A stretch of 64,000 nt of DNA from Devosia pacifica (GCF_014652635.1 NZ_BMZE01000006.1:1-64000), one strand, 5' to 3'. Shown: positions 45,196 through 54,758, counted from the first letter of the stretch. Notes: generated by a model not told the origin, from the sequence alone. Numbers and translations: made by a program.

Positions 45196-46533
45196 ATGGA
45201 CGCGCGTGTACCAAAAACATTTTCAGGTTGGAAGCAAGGCAACCGCGATGCGTCGCTCTCCGACGTCCACCGCTCAATCCCGGTAAAATCCCAATCCTCG
45301 GTTTGGCGTCGCGCGGCGGCGTTCGTCGGTCCGGGCTATTTGGTGGCGGTCGGCTACATGGACCCAGGCAACTGGGCAACCTCGCTGGCGGGCGGCTCCA
45401 AGTTCGGTTACGCGCTCCTCGTCGTCGCTCTGGTTTCGAACATCATGGCGATCGTGCTGCAGTCGCTGTGCGCCCGGCTCGCCATCGCGTCTGGCCGAGA
45501 CCTGGCGCAGGCATGCCGGGACGCGTTTCCAAAGCCTGTCGCTTACCTGCTGTGGTTCCTGGCCGAGATCGCAATTATTGCGACCGATATCGCCGAGGTC
45601 ATCGGCACGGCTATCGGCCTCAACCTTATCTTCGGCATCCCGCTCGAGATCGGCGTACTTATCACCGCGCTCGACGTCTTCCTCATCCTCTACCTGCAGA
45701 AACTAGGGTTCCGGTGGGTGGAGGCGCTGATAGTTGCCTTGCTTGCCGTGGTCGCCGCCTGTTTTGTGGTCCAGATCGCATTGGCCGACCCGAATTGGGG
45801 CGACGTGATCCGCGGCTTCGCGCCAACGACGGAAATCGTGACCAATCCCGAAATGCTCTACCTCGCCCTCGGAATCCTCGGGGCGACGGTGATGCCCCAC
45901 AACCTTTATCTCCATTCGGGCATCGTTCAGACCCGCGATTACGGCGACAGCGTGCCAGAGAGAAAGGAGGCGCTGAAATTCGCCACCATCGACTCTACCG
46001 TCGCGCTCATGTTCGCTCTGTGCATCAACGCATCGATCCTGATCCTTGCTGCAGCCACCTTCAACGTCGCCGGACAAACCGAAGTCGCGGAGCTTGGGGA
46101 GGTCCACAACCTTCTCGCGCCGATGCTGGGGCTGGCGATCGCGCCCACGCTATTCGGCATCGCCCTACTGTGCTGCGGCATCAACTCCACCGTCACCGCT
46201 ACCCTTGCGGGTCAGATCGTCATGGAGGGGTTCCTCAACATCCAACTCCCCCCATGGCTCCGTCGACTGATCACCCGGGCGATCGCCATCATCCCGGCGG
46301 CGAGCGTGACCATATGGTTCGGCCAGTCGGGGACCGCTCAGCTTCTTATCCTCACTCAAGTGGTGCTGAGCCTTCAACTGTCCTTTGCCGTCTTCCCGCT
46401 GGTCATGTTCACAGCGGACAAAACCAAGATGGGTGAACTCGTCGCGCCCAATTGGCTCATCGCCTTCGCGGTGTTCATAGCGGTAGTTATCGCCGGGCTG
46501 AACGCTAAGCTCTTGGTAGATTTCGTGTTCTGA
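45196..46533 (+). CDS. mntH: Nramp-type Mn2+/Fe2+ transporter
   Basis: The 445-residue protein has eleven membrane spans and both Nramp metal-site motifs: DPGNWATS in span 1 and [10 protein letters not shown] in span 6. It imports manganese (or iron) with protons. The start ATG 45196 has AAGG nearby. A long second frame overlapping the gene on the same strand is a GC-driven shadow. The Mur-like box upstream and the Fur-family gene one base downstream indicate feedback control by manganese. Confidence 0.93.
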   Translation: MDARVPKTFSGWKQGNRDASLSDVHRSIPVKSQSSVWRRAAAFVGPGYLVAVGYMDPGNWATSLAGGSKFGYALLVVALVSNIMAIVLQSLCARLAIASGRDLAQACRDAFPKPVAYLLWFLAEIAIIATDIAEVIGTAIGLNLIFGIPLEIGVLITALDVFLILYLQKLGFRWVEALIVALLAVVAACFVVQIALADPNWGDVIRGFAPTTEIVTNPEMLYLALGILGATVMPHNLYLHSGIVQTRDYGDSVPERKEALKFATIDSTVALMFALCINASILILAAATFNVAGQTEVAELGEVHNLLAPMLGLAIAPTLFGIALLCCGINSTVTATLAGQIVMEGFLNIQLPPWLRRLITRAIAIIPAASVTIWFGQSGTAQLLILTQVVLSLQLSFAVFPLVMFTADKTKMGELVAPNWLIAFAVFIAVVIAGLNAKLLVDFVF

Positions 46534-46534
46534 G

Positions 46535-47023
46535 ATGGCGGACACAACCGACATTGACACGCTCCTACAGGAATGCCGCGCTCATGGGCTGAAAGCCACG
46601 GAAAATCTTAGAGCCGTCCTGGCCGCCTTGGCTGAAGGCGTGCGAGCTGAAGGGATGCGGCATCCGGACGTCGAAGAACTGCGCCGGGCGGTAGAGGCGA
46701 GAGGGCACCGCATCGCCTTGGCCAGCGTGTACCGTATCGTCGCCCAACTCACCCGGGTCGGCATTGTTGAGACCCACCATTTCGAGACTGGCAAGTCGAG
46801 GTACGAGCTCGCAAAGGGCCAAACGCACGACCACCTGGTCGATATCGATACCGGTGACATCCTGGATTTCCATGATGCGGCAATGGATGAGATCGAGGAG
46901 CGTGTGGCCGCCAGACTTGGGTATCGGATCGTTCGACGACGCGTCGAACTCTATGCGGTACGAATGGAACCGCGCGCGACGCTTCCGATCACCGTCGACG
47001 GTGGGGAAGGTGAGGCGAATTGA
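46535..47023 (+). CDS. mur: Fur-family regulator, probably Mur (manganese uptake regulator)
   Basis: A 162-residue Fur-family protein: winged helix near residues 15-80 (LKATENLRAVLAALAEG, HRIALASVYRIVAQLTRVG), then a metal-binding dimerisation part with HDHLVDIDTGDILDF. The second CxxC zinc site of some Fur proteins is absent. Its ATG is two bases after the mntH stop, so both share a transcript controlled by the box at 45162. In alphaproteobacteria such Fur homologues usually sense Mn2+ and repress mntH, hence the Mur call; Fur or another sub-family is possible. Confidence 0.82.
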   Translation: MADTTDIDTLLQECRAHGLKATENLRAVLAALAEGVRAEGMRHPDVEELRRAVEARGHRIALASVYRIVAQLTRVGIVETHHFETGKSRYELAKGQTHDHLVDIDTGDILDFHDAAMDEIEERVAARLGYRIVRRRVELYAVRMEPRATLPITVDGGEGEAN

Positions 47024-47039
47024 GCGCGCAAGCCGACAT

Positions 47040-47336
47040 TTACTTGCCTTGTTTGCTACGAGGTTTGCTTAGTGGTTCGCCAGACCTGCGCACTCCCGGT
47101 AAGGGGGCGAGGAGACCCAGGAAGCCCAGTCGGCTCATCACAACAATTGCAAACGGCCAGATGAGGGCGGACAGGAAGCTGTTCAGTGCCAAGCGGCCCT
47201 GGCTCACCTCCCCGGTCAGCCCGGACCATAGCAGGACTATCTCGGCCGCGATGACGCAGAAAAGCGGCAACGCGGTAGATCCGAAACCCCGGAACGCGAC
47301 CAAGGTGGTGAAGAACACGAGAAGGCCGGCATGCAT
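47040..47336 (-). CDS. Possible membrane protein facing the motA remnant
   Basis: A minus-strand frame from ATG 47336 encodes about 98 residues with two to three hydrophobic spans (LVFFTTLVAFRGFG, ALPLFCVIAAEIVLLW, LNSFLSALIWPFAIVVM) and a basic end. It occupies exactly the place where the N-terminal part of motA should be, which suggests foreign sequence joined at about 47330. No family was recognised, and it could itself be a truncated gene. A strong ribosome site is not seen. Confidence 0.35.
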   Translation of the reverse strand: MHAGLLVFFTTLVAFRGFGSTALPLFCVIAAEIVLLWSGLTGEVSQGRLALNSFLSALIWPFAIVVMSRLGFLGLLAPLPGVRRSGEPLSKPRSKQGK

Positions 47337-48023
47337 GTGATTGGCAAGATTTTCAAAGGCCCAGCCTACAACAAGCAGGCATACCTCGAACTGCTCGGCA
47401 TGCAGTTCGCCATGTACAAGCTCGTGCAGGCCAAGGGCATCCTTGCCCTTGAGCAACACGTGGAAAACCCCAAAGAGTCCACGCTGTTCAACGCCTTTCC
47501 CACCTTTGCGAAGAACCACCATGCCGTTGAATTCGTGTGCGACTACATGCGCATGGTAACCCTCGGATCGAACAACGTGCACGAGATGGAAGCTCTCATG
47601 GACGAGGAGCTCGAGACCCATCACCAGGAACAGGAACGTATGGTGGGCGCGCTGCAGTCGCTCGCCGACGGCACCCCCGCCTTGGGCATCGTGGCCGCCG
47701 TTTTGGGCGTCATCAAGACGATGGGGTCGATTAGCGAGCCACCGGAAGTCCTGGGTCACATGATCGGCGGCGCTCTGGTCGGCACGTTCTTCGGTGTGTT
47801 CATCGCCTACGGGCTGTTCGGACCCATGGCGCAATCGCTGCGCGGAACCTACGAATCGGAGTCCAAGTACTTTCTATCCCTCAAGACCGGCCTTCTTGCA
47901 CACATCTCCGGTCAAGTGCCGGTGATGGCCGTCGAGTTCGCCCGTAAGGCGCTGATGTCCGAAGTGAGGCCGACCTTTGAGGAAGTCGATCTGGCAACAC
48001 AGAATTTGCCCGCCACAACCTGA
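47331..48023 (+). pseudogene. motA: motA remnant (flagellar stator, N-terminus missing)
   Basis: The frame encodes about 230 residues matching MotA from roughly residue 80 onward: IFKGPAYNKQAYLELLG, then DGTPALGIVAAVLGVIKTMGSI and GGALVGTFFGVFIAYGLFGP, which are the third and fourth membrane spans with the conserved proline region. The first two spans and N-terminus of a normal 285-residue MotA are absent, replaced by the minus-strand frame at 47040-47336. No motB or other flagellar gene is present. It is therefore probably a nonfunctional fragment left by a rearrangement. Confidence 0.75.
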
Positions 48024-48098
48024 TCGTAGGTGTTCCCAATCCTGGCACACAGCTGGTCGGGCTTGCCAGCTTGCCTGCGGGGTATCTGCAATTAGCGG

Positions 48099-49346
48099 CT
48101 AGGTTTCGAAGGTAACCTTGCCGGCCATATCGAATTCGTAGACGTCGTCGCGGAAACTAACGACACCTTGGCGGTTAGCCCATGCCGATATGTAGGTGGT
48201 GTGGATTTCGACAGGATTTCGGACATCGACGTCCTTCCGCTCGCCCGTAGAGAACACGTTCGCGATTTCCCCAGAGCCCCAGTCGCCGTTGTCGCGCAGA
48301 ACCCAGCCGACAAAATCTTGTACCTGGTCAACCCGCACGCAGCCCGACGAATAGAACCGAGCGTTCTCGCCGAAAAGCCCCTTTGTCGGCGTGTCGTGCA
48401 GGTAGACGGCATGAGGGTTGTGGAAGTTGATCTTCACGTTACCCATGGAGTTCTGCGGCCCAGGGTCTTGCCGGAAGCTATAGTTGACCGCCTCCTCGGT
48501 CTGCCAGTTGATGTCGGTGGGCTGCAACTCGGCGCCGCTGCTATCGTAGATCCGGATCTGCTGCTCGGTCAGGTAGTTTGGGTTCTCGTTCATGTATTTG
48601 ATAAGATCCCGCCGGATGATCGACACCGGCACGTTCCAAAACGGATTGAAATTGATCTGGTGAATGCGGCTCTTCAGGATCGGCGTTTGCCGGTCAATGC
48701 GACCGACCACGGCTGTGTGCCTGCGCACGACCGTGCCACCCTCCACAGTCTCAACAAACGCCGCGGGAATGTTGACCACGACATAGCGGTCGGCCAATGA
48801 CGATGCCATGGCCTGGACGCGGAGGAGGTTGAGGCGCAGCTGATGGAGGCGAGTCTCTGCCGGAACGTTCAACGCGTACCAAGTTGCCTCGTCAACTTGA
48901 CCGCTGACCTGTAGACCGTGTCGCGCCTGGAACCGCCTCAGGGCGGCGTCGGTGGTGGCATCGGCAACATTGTCGATATTTTCGGCCATTGGCATGTCGG
49001 CGGACGACAGCAGTCGACGTTTTAGCTGGATAACACCTTCTCGTGCCACTCCAAGTGTCACGCCATAGGTCTCCTGCGGCACCTGCTCCCAGCCACCACG
49101 CGCCACGAACGGCTCGTATTGAGCAATGGCCATTAAAAGATTGTTGGCAGTATCGTAGGAAAGGATTGGCTCGATTGTATCGATCGCCTGCAGCGCTGCG
49201 GCGCTATTGGCCTCGCGTTCGGCGTCCGTCAATGTGCGGCTCTGGTTCATCATGTCCCAAAGCGACTGAGCCCGGGCTGGGCCGGGGGCAAACACGGCGG
49301 CACCGGCCGCTGCCGAAACCAACCCTACGAAATCACGCCTTCTCAT
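48099..49346 (-). CDS. L,D-transpeptidase with peptidoglycan-binding domain (YcbB/LdtD-like)
   Basis: Start ATG 49346 (MRRRDFVGLVSAAAG) gives 415 residues with an arginine-rich, twin-arginine-like signal. A peptidoglycan-binding segment (ALRRFQARHGLQVSGQVDEATW) precedes a large YkuD domain with an inserted lid. The catalytic region is VYLHDTPTKGLF followed by FYSSGCVRVD. These periplasmic enzymes make 3-3 crosslinks independent of penicillin-binding proteins. It stands alone, convergent with the motA remnant. Confidence 0.88.
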   Translation of the reverse strand: MRRRDFVGLVSAAAGAAVFAPGPARAQSLWDMMNQSRTLTDAEREANSAAALQAIDTIEPILSYDTANNLLMAIAQYEPFVARGGWEQVPQETYGVTLGVAREGVIQLKRRLLSSADMPMAENIDNVADATTDAALRRFQARHGLQVSGQVDEATWYALNVPAETRLHQLRLNLLRVQAMASSLADRYVVVNIPAAFVETVEGGTVVRRHTAVVGRIDRQTPILKSRIHQINFNPFWNVPVSIIRRDLIKYMNENPNYLTEQQIRIYDSSGAELQPTDINWQTEEAVNYSFRQDPGPQNSMGNVKINFHNPHAVYLHDTPTKGLFGENARFYSSGCVRVDQVQDFVGWVLRDNGDWGSGEIANVFSTGERKDVDVRNPVEIHTTYISAWANRQGVVSFRDDVYEFDMAGKVTFET

Positions 49347-49447
49347 TGATCTCTGCCTATCCTGAATGTGTGGGCCTAGCATATCGGCAAAGCCCTACCT
49401 CGAAAATGCAACCAGACGGCCGATCACAGCGGTTTGAACATTTCGAC

Positions 49448-49582
49448 TTAACGGGTCGATTGTGAGTCATGAACCGCAATCGGGTGCTCGGGAACCGCCA
49501 ACTGAGCGTATAGTATCGCCCCGATGACCAAAATCACTGCGGCAGCGACAACTATCAGCACAAGAGTTCGACGTCGAAACAA
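49448..49582 (-). CDS. Small single-span membrane protein (44 aa)
   Basis: A TTG at 49582 follows AAGAGG by eight bases and opens a 44-codon frame: RRRT, a membrane helix (LVLIVVAAAVILVIGAILYAQL) and a short periplasmic tail with two histidines. The pattern is that of real small membrane proteins, but the start is non-ATG and no family can be named. It lies downstream of the arsR-like gene on the same strand. Confidence 0.4.
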   Translation of the reverse strand: MFRRRTLVLIVVAAAVILVIGAILYAQLAVPEHPIAVHDSQSTR

Positions 49583-49663
49583 AGCCGAGGACCTCTTACA
49601 AGCATTGTGTTTCCTTAGCTCTCTCATGAAGCGAATTTGTGGTCGCAGAATGCAAGAGAAGTC

Positions 49664-49966
49664 CTAGGGCGCCTGCTTCAAGCGAGCGCTTCGGCCTGCT
49701 GCGATTTCATCTGCATGTTCGATCATAACGCCGAGAGCCCTTTCGACGTGCTTGTCATTAAGTTGGTAAAATACATGCTTTCCTGACCGACGGCCGCTCA
49801 CTATCCGCCCCGCCCGCAGCAGCCTCAAATGTTGACTGACCAGCGATGGATCTAGCTTCAGTTCGGCGGCGAGCCCGCCGACCGCCACGCGTCCGTTTCC
49901 GCAGTGCAGCAGAATTCGTAGCCGCGTGGGATCGCCAAGAAGCCTGAAGGTCGCGGCCAACGCCAT
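49664..49966 (-). CDS. ArsR-family transcriptional regulator
   Basis: A 100-residue winged-helix protein (ATG 49966; GTG 49972 also possible): LATFRLLGDPTRLRILLHC opens the domain, PSLVSQHLRLLRAGRIV is the recognition region and SGKHVFYQLND the wing. No ELCVCD-type metal-binding cysteine motif is present, so metal sensing through that site is unlikely. It follows the acyltransferase gene on the same strand by 37 bases and may be the last gene of the cadA operon, though the gap leaves room for its own promoter. Confidence 0.85.
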   Translation of the reverse strand: MALAATFRLLGDPTRLRILLHCGNGRVAVGGLAAELKLDPSLVSQHLRLLRAGRIVSGRRSGKHVFYQLNDKHVERALGVMIEHADEIAAGRSARLKQAP

Positions 49967-50003
49967 TGTCACCCGATGATTGTCAGGCCCTACGCTCAGA
50001 GCA

Positions 50004-51059
50004 TCACACCCTTTCCAAAGCCGCTGGTGATGAGGTCTTGGCCGCCAGCGGCGCTAGCCACTTCATAAGTGGACGCTCGATACCGATATGCAGAAGCCAG
50101 CCTGCAAGCGTGGCACACCCGATGCCCAGGACTGCTATGGGTAGATACATACCCGAGTAGCCAAAGCTGGCGTATGCCACTGCCGATAGCGCCCCAATGA
50201 CATAGATGTGGGACAGATACGTCGAATAGGATGCGTCGCCTATCTGCTCGAGAAGCCGAATTGGACGAATGCGTTCATTCAGCTCAATCGCCAAGAAAAC
50301 CGTGCAACTCGCAAAGGCCAGGGCGCACAGAAATGCCGCCCAGTCCTCGACCACGGTCGACGGCCAAAGCATCCCGAGCACCAGCCCGCCCAAGGCGACC
50401 AGTCCGGCGCCCCACAGAGCGACTGGCGGCGCGGAGGTTGTCTTGCGGTTGGCCATCACCCCAAGCACCATGCCTGCACAAAAAGCGAGCGGCATATAGC
50501 CGGTATAGAAGATAGCAAGATCGCCTTCTGGACGCCCCACCAATCCTGATAGCGCAAGGCCACTGAACCATATCGTCAAGATTACCACTCGTGGGATGGA
50601 CCGGAGAAAGCAGAGTAAGGCGAAGCAAAGGTAGAAATAGACCTCGTAGTTGAGGGTCCAGCCTAGCTTGTAGATCGGATGGATGCCCCCGCTGGTCTCG
50701 TTGTAGAACGGGATGAACAGCAGCGATCGCCAGAGCTGCGACCAGTCGAAGGTCATGCTTTTGAACAGTTGTGGGGCCAACAAAGACAGCCCTGCGGTAA
50801 ACAGGGTGGCGGCCCAATACATGGGGATGACACGCACAGCCCTGCGGCGGAGGAACAACCACCCTTCGAACGCTTCCTCGCCGGTGACGACCACCATGAT
50901 AAAACCGGAGATGACGAAGAACAGGATGACACCTAACCAACCCCACCGACCGTAAAGCATCGGCTCGTCGATCAGGGGATAGAGGAAGGCATGCGACGCG
51001 ACGACGAGAGCGGCCGCCAATCCGCGCAGATATTGAATGGAGCCAAATCGCCTCGTCAT
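50004..51059 (-). CDS. Acyltransferase family 3 membrane protein
   Basis: The 351-residue protein has about ten membrane spans and the acyltransferase-3 opening IQYLRGLAAALVVASHAFLY, with the catalytic-type His in the first span, followed by LGVILFFVISGF and RRRAVRVIPMYW. Such proteins acylate surface sugars or lipids. The ATG overlaps the TlpA-like gene stop (ATGA at 51056-51059). Its place in a cadmium-transporter operon suggests envelope modification as part of the same response; the substrate is unknown. Confidence 0.85.
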   Translation of the reverse strand: MTRRFGSIQYLRGLAAALVVASHAFLYPLIDEPMLYGRWGWLGVILFFVISGFIMVVVTGEEAFEGWLFLRRRAVRVIPMYWAATLFTAGLSLLAPQLFKSMTFDWSQLWRSLLFIPFYNETSGGIHPIYKLGWTLNYEVYFYLCFALLCFLRSIPRVVILTIWFSGLALSGLVGRPEGDLAIFYTGYMPLAFCAGMVLGVMANRKTTSAPPVALWGAGLVALGGLVLGMLWPSTVVEDWAAFLCALAFASCTVFLAIELNERIRPIRLLEQIGDASYSTYLSHIYVIGALSAVAYASFGYSGMYLPIAVLGIGCATLAGWLLHIGIERPLMKWLAPLAAKTSSPAALERV

Positions 51060-51625
51060 GAGCCCCCCTGCTCCGCTCGGATCGCTGAGACGAGGTCATC
51101 GAGTGAGGTACGGTCGAGTGGACCGACATGTCGTAGCAGCACCACGCCGTCCCCATTGACGAGGAAGGTCTCGGGCACGCCGTAGACACCCCAATCGATG
51201 GACGCTCGTCCGTTTCGATCCGCTCCGATTGCGTCGTACGGATTGCCGAGCTCATCGAGGAAAGCGATGGCATTCGCCTGCTCATCCTTGAGGTTGATGC
51301 CGAGGAGCTTGACGCCGGTCCGGGTCTTAAGTTCGACGAGTAATGGATGCTCGTCCCGACATGGGATGCACCAGCTCGCGAAGACGTTGACCACGCTGAC
51401 CTGTCCGATCAGATCGGTCCGCCCCAGACCCGGGACGCCTGATTGCTCAAGAGGAGGTAGTAAAAATTCCGGCGCAGGCTTGTTGACCAGTACCGAAGGT
51501 AGATCGGTCGACGGGTTTCTAAGGGTGACAGCGAAAACTCCGACCAGACCGAGCAACGCAACGAGTGGCAGTGCAGCGAGCAGCATCCTGCGCGACAACC
51601 TGAGCGGTGCTTTTTCGGGGCTCAA
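51056..51625 (-). CDS. TlpA/CcmG-like periplasmic thioredoxin
   Basis: A TTG start at 51625 overlaps the stop of the small upstream gene (TTGA) and gives 189 residues; ATG 51586 is a shorter option. After a membrane anchor (LLAALPLVALLGLVGVFAV) comes a thioredoxin domain with FASWCIPCRDEHP and the cis-proline VYGVPETFLV, close to CcmG/DsbE. CcmG reduces apocytochrome c. Here it lies in the metal-resistance operon and may instead reduce exported thiols under metal stress. Confidence 0.87.
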   Translation of the reverse strand: MSPEKAPLRLSRRMLLAALPLVALLGLVGVFAVTLRNPSTDLPSVLVNKPAPEFLLPPLEQSGVPGLGRTDLIGQVSVVNVFASWCIPCRDEHPLLVELKTRTGVKLLGINLKDEQANAIAFLDELGNPYDAIGADRNGRASIDWGVYGVPETFLVNGDGVVLLRHVGPLDRTSLDDLVSAIRAEQGGS

Positions 51626-51846
51626 GGGATCACCAGCGGTGGGGCTGGCTCTTGGACCGGCACTAAGGATTCTGCCGGCGTGCTCGTTGATGAATTTTGG
51701 ACTGTTTGATTTGGCGCCCCCGTGGGTTGGGGCGCGGTGAACCTGAGGAAGATCGGAATAAGGAAAAACCATGCCACGACGAAGAGCATGGTCGTCCACA
51801 GTGCATAGTGGAATAACCGCATAGGAAGCGGCGCCTTATAGGCCAC
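51622..51846 (-). CDS. Small membrane-anchored protein in cadA operon
   Basis: A GTG start at 51846 with GGAG eight bases upstream opens a 74-residue frame: one membrane helix (YALWTTMLFVVAWFFLIPIF) and a Pro/Thr/Ser-rich periplasmic tail. Its stop overlaps the start of the TlpA-like gene. No family was recognised; overlap and ribosome site support that it is translated as part of the operon. Confidence 0.6.
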   Translation of the reverse strand: MAYKAPLPMRLFHYALWTTMLFVVAWFFLIPIFLRFTAPQPTGAPNQTVQNSSTSTPAESLVPVQEPAPPLVIP

Positions 51847-51879
51847 GGTCTGTCTCCGCTATTCGAGTGCCACATTTTG

Positions 51880-52365
51880 TCATGATGGGTGATTCCCGCG
51901 CACGGGCACAGTTTTACGAAGTTCCAGAAGTGCTCCGCCAAACAGGATCACCACACCCACGGTGATCCAAATGTCGGCCAGGTTGTTGGTGAACAGTGGC
52001 GCGTCTAGGCCACCGAAGGACAGAAAGTCTGTGACTGCCCCGTTGATCAACCTGTCGATCAGATTCGAACTCGCCCCGGCTAGTATGCTGCCGATAGCGA
52101 CATATTCCCTTTCCAACCGGGAGCGGGCGAACCAGACCATGAGTGCGATGGTCATAGCGGCCGTTACTAGAGTGACAGGCCATGGCGACCCGGCGAAAAG
52201 CCCGAAGGACACGCCCGGATTGGAGACGAGACGCAAGGATAGGCCGGGCGCGAGCGGCACTGCCTCAGCAATTCCGCCGAGATTCTGTATAGCCCAGAAC
52301 TTCGCCCCCAGATCGACTGCAATGAGGATTGGGACCAGGTAGAGACCTGCCGTGAACTTCCTCAC
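51880..52365 (-). CDS. lspA: Lipoprotein signal peptidase
   Basis: GTG 52365 overlaps the cadA stop (GTGA) and gives 161 residues; an upstream ATG at 52389 would overlap more. Four membrane spans and the LspA signatures are present: NPGVSFGLF, then SNLIDRLINGAVTDFL and FTNNLADIWI, supplying the two catalytic aspartates. LspA removes signal peptides from diacylated prolipoproteins in the inner membrane. Linkage of lspA to a Cd/Zn/Pb ATPase is a known feature of metal-resistance modules. This is likely an accessory copy. Confidence 0.92.
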   Translation of the reverse strand: MRKFTAGLYLVPILIAVDLGAKFWAIQNLGGIAEAVPLAPGLSLRLVSNPGVSFGLFAGSPWPVTLVTAAMTIALMVWFARSRLEREYVAIGSILAGASSNLIDRLINGAVTDFLSFGGLDAPLFTNNLADIWITVGVVILFGGALLELRKTVPVRGNHPS

Positions 52366-54698
52366 GTCTTGCCCCCCAGCCCCTTCCAACCGAGGAGACG
52401 CATGGCGTTGGCCGTGACCAGCACAGTCGCGCCGGTATCCGCGAGAATGGCGGGCCAGAGGCCGGTGACACCGATGACGGTCGTCACCAGGAAGAATGCC
52501 TTGAGCCCGAGTGAGATCGTGATGTTTTGGGTTATGTTAGACATGGTGGCCCGCGACAGCAGGATCATGTTGGCGACGTCGACGACCCGCCCGTGCAGCA
52601 CCGCGGCATCGGCGGTTTCGAGCGCAACGTCGGTACCGCCACCCATGGCAATGCCGATGTCGGCTGCTGCCAGTGCAGGAGCGTCGTTGATTCCGTCGCC
52701 GACTTTAGCAACGATCTTGCCGCTGGCCTTGAGCTCGCCGACGATGCGCTGCTTGTCCTCCGGCAACAGTTCGGCGCGCGGTTCGATGCCCAGCGTCTTT
52801 CCGATTGCAGCGGCGGTGCGCTTGTTGTCGCCTGTTAGCATGACGATGTCGGCGCCGAGATTCTTGAGTGCCTTAAGTCCCTCGACCGCGTCCGGACGGG
52901 GCTCGTCGCGCATAGCGATCAGACCCGCGACCACGCCGTTCGCCAAGAGGACCGACACCGTCTTTCCCTGGTCGTTCAAGGCGACGATATGGGCATCAAG
53001 GTCGGCGCCGAGGGCGACCTTCTCGGCGGCTGCCTTGGGCGAACCGAGGAACAACTCAACTCCATTGACCGTGCCAACAACACCCTTGCCGCCGACCGCG
53101 CCTGCCTTGGTAGCCTGTGCAGGCTCGATGCCATCGGCCTTCGCCTTGGCCAGGATCGCGCTGGCGAGCGGATGGCTGGAACCGACCTCGAGTGCCGCCG
53201 CCAGTTCCAGCGTTTCGCGCTCCGACTTCGACCCGGCCATGATATCGGTGACTTGAGGCTTGCCGGCTGTCAGCGTGCCGGTCTTGTCGAGGGCAACCAT
53301 GTTGATCTTGCCAAGGGACTCGAGCACGGCTCCGCCCTTCATCAGCAGGCCGCGGCGAGCGCCGGCGGACAGTGCTGCAGCGATAGCGGCTGGGGTGGAG
53401 ATAACCAAGGCGCACGGGCATCCGATAAGCAAAACGGCGAGGCCCTTATAGATCCACTCGTCCCATGGCTCACCGGTCAAGAGCGGCGGCAGGATGGCGA
53501 TCAACGCGGCAACCACCATCACGCCGGGGGTGTAATAGCGCGAGAACCGATCGATGAAGCGCTCGGTCGGCGCCTTGGATTCTTGTGCCTCCTCGACCAG
53601 TGCAATGATGCGGGAAATCGTATTGTCGGCTGCGGCAGCGGTCACCCGGATGCGCAGTGCGCCTTCCTGATTGATGGTGCCGGCGAACACCTGGTCATCG
53701 ACTTGTTTGCGCTTCGGCACGGATTCCCCGGTAACAGGCGCCTCGTCGATCGCGCTTTCGCCTGAGACGATGACGCCGTCAGCCGGGACGCGGTCACCAG
53801 GACGCACCAGGATGATGTCGTCGATGGCTAGAGACTCGGCCGGGACTTCCTCGGTCTTTCCGCCGACCTCACGGAATGCTGTCTTCGGTACCAGGGTAGC
53901 GAGAGCCTTGATACTGGCCCTGGCACGTCCAGTCGCAACGCCCTCCAGCAGTTCGCCGACCAGGAACAGCAGAACCACGATCGCGGCCTCTTCGGCGGCA
54001 TTGATGAAAACGGCGCCGACAGCGGCAACCGTCATCAGGGTTTCAATGGAGAAAGGACTGCCGTTGACGGCGCCGACATAGGCGCGACGGGCGATAGGCA
54101 GCAGGCCAACGAACATGGCTGCGACGAAAACCCACTGCTCGATCTGCGGGAAGATTTGTCCGGCCGCGAATGCCACTGCGACAGCGATGCCGGCGACAAT
54201 GGTCAGCCGAGCCTTCGTTGTCTTCCACCATGGCCCCTCTTCCAAGGAGTGGTCGTGACCGTGCAGTCCCTCGAGTTTATCGTCGTCGCGTTTTTTCGCA
54301 GCGCTCGACCTGTCGGATTTGCGATCCGAGCCATGCAGTTGTGCGTGCACGCTATGGTCGTGCGCGGCATGCCGGTGTCCATCGTGGTCGTGATCCGAGG
54401 GATCGTGCCCCTCGTGATCGTGGTCGTCGATATCGTTCACAGAACCTTGCACTGCGGCCTCGGACGCCTGGCGCGTTGGGAGTTCGATAGCCTTGTAGCC
54501 GAGGCTCGTGACCTTCTTCGCTACCGCGCTCACATCCGTGCTGGCGTCGTGCCGTACGGTCATGGTCCCGGAAACAACAGAGACTGAGACGTCCTCAACG
54601 CCACCGATCCTCCTGACTGCGGTGTCGATCTTGGACGCACAACTGGCGCAATCCATGCCCTCCACACGAAACCGTGTGGTATCCAGTTCAGCGGTCAT
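52362..54698 (-). CDS. cadA: Cd2+/Zn2+/Pb2+-exporting P1B-type ATPase
   Basis: A 778-residue pump. Residues 1-75 form a heavy-metal-associated domain with GMDCASC; residues about 85-150 are an Asp/His-rich stretch (DDHDHEGHD, HRHAAHDHSVH) that may bind metal. Then come the membrane domain with CPC in GCPCALVIS, the phosphorylation site DKTGTLT and the hinge GDGINDAPAL. These mark the Zn/Cd/Pb subgroup. It exports toxic divalent metal from the cytoplasm with ATP. It is divergent from merR and heads the operon with lspA, a small protein, a TlpA-like protein, the acyltransferase and probably arsR. Control is by the MerR operator at 54737. Confidence 0.94.
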   Translation of the reverse strand: MTAELDTTRFRVEGMDCASCASKIDTAVRRIGGVEDVSVSVVSGTMTVRHDASTDVSAVAKKVTSLGYKAIELPTRQASEAAVQGSVNDIDDHDHEGHDPSDHDHDGHRHAAHDHSVHAQLHGSDRKSDRSSAAKKRDDDKLEGLHGHDHSLEEGPWWKTTKARLTIVAGIAVAVAFAAGQIFPQIEQWVFVAAMFVGLLPIARRAYVGAVNGSPFSIETLMTVAAVGAVFINAAEEAAIVVLLFLVGELLEGVATGRARASIKALATLVPKTAFREVGGKTEEVPAESLAIDDIILVRPGDRVPADGVIVSGESAIDEAPVTGESVPKRKQVDDQVFAGTINQEGALRIRVTAAAADNTISRIIALVEEAQESKAPTERFIDRFSRYYTPGVMVVAALIAILPPLLTGEPWDEWIYKGLAVLLIGCPCALVISTPAAIAAALSAGARRGLLMKGGAVLESLGKINMVALDKTGTLTAGKPQVTDIMAGSKSERETLELAAALEVGSSHPLASAILAKAKADGIEPAQATKAGAVGGKGVVGTVNGVELFLGSPKAAAEKVALGADLDAHIVALNDQGKTVSVLLANGVVAGLIAMRDEPRPDAVEGLKALKNLGADIVMLTGDNKRTAAAIGKTLGIEPRAELLPEDKQRIVGELKASGKIVAKVGDGINDAPALAAADIGIAMGGGTDVALETADAAVLHGRVVDVANMILLSRATMSNITQNITISLGLKAFFLVTTVIGVTGLWPAILADTGATVLVTANAMRLLGWKGLGGKT

Positions 54699-54727
54699 CG
54701 CTCAAGCTCCTTGCAATCCATGCGGTC

Positions 54728-54758
54728 CCCATACATCCTCTAGCCACTATAGGAGCAA
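54728..54758 (-). promoter_or_regulatory. MerR-type promoter and operator of cadA
   Basis: On the minus strand TTGCTC (54758-54753) and TATGGG (54733-54728) are 19 bases apart, the overlong spacer typical of MerR-activated promoters. The spacer holds the inverted repeat CCTCTAG-CCA-CTATAGG (54737-54753, 6 of 7 arm bases paired). A MerR dimer there would twist the DNA and activate cadA when metal binds. Confidence 0.72.

Noticed and set aside
45162..46436. 424-codon plus-strand frame overlapping mntH
   Set aside because: It is an Arg/Pro-rich out-of-frame shadow of the Nramp gene with no domain or membrane pattern.
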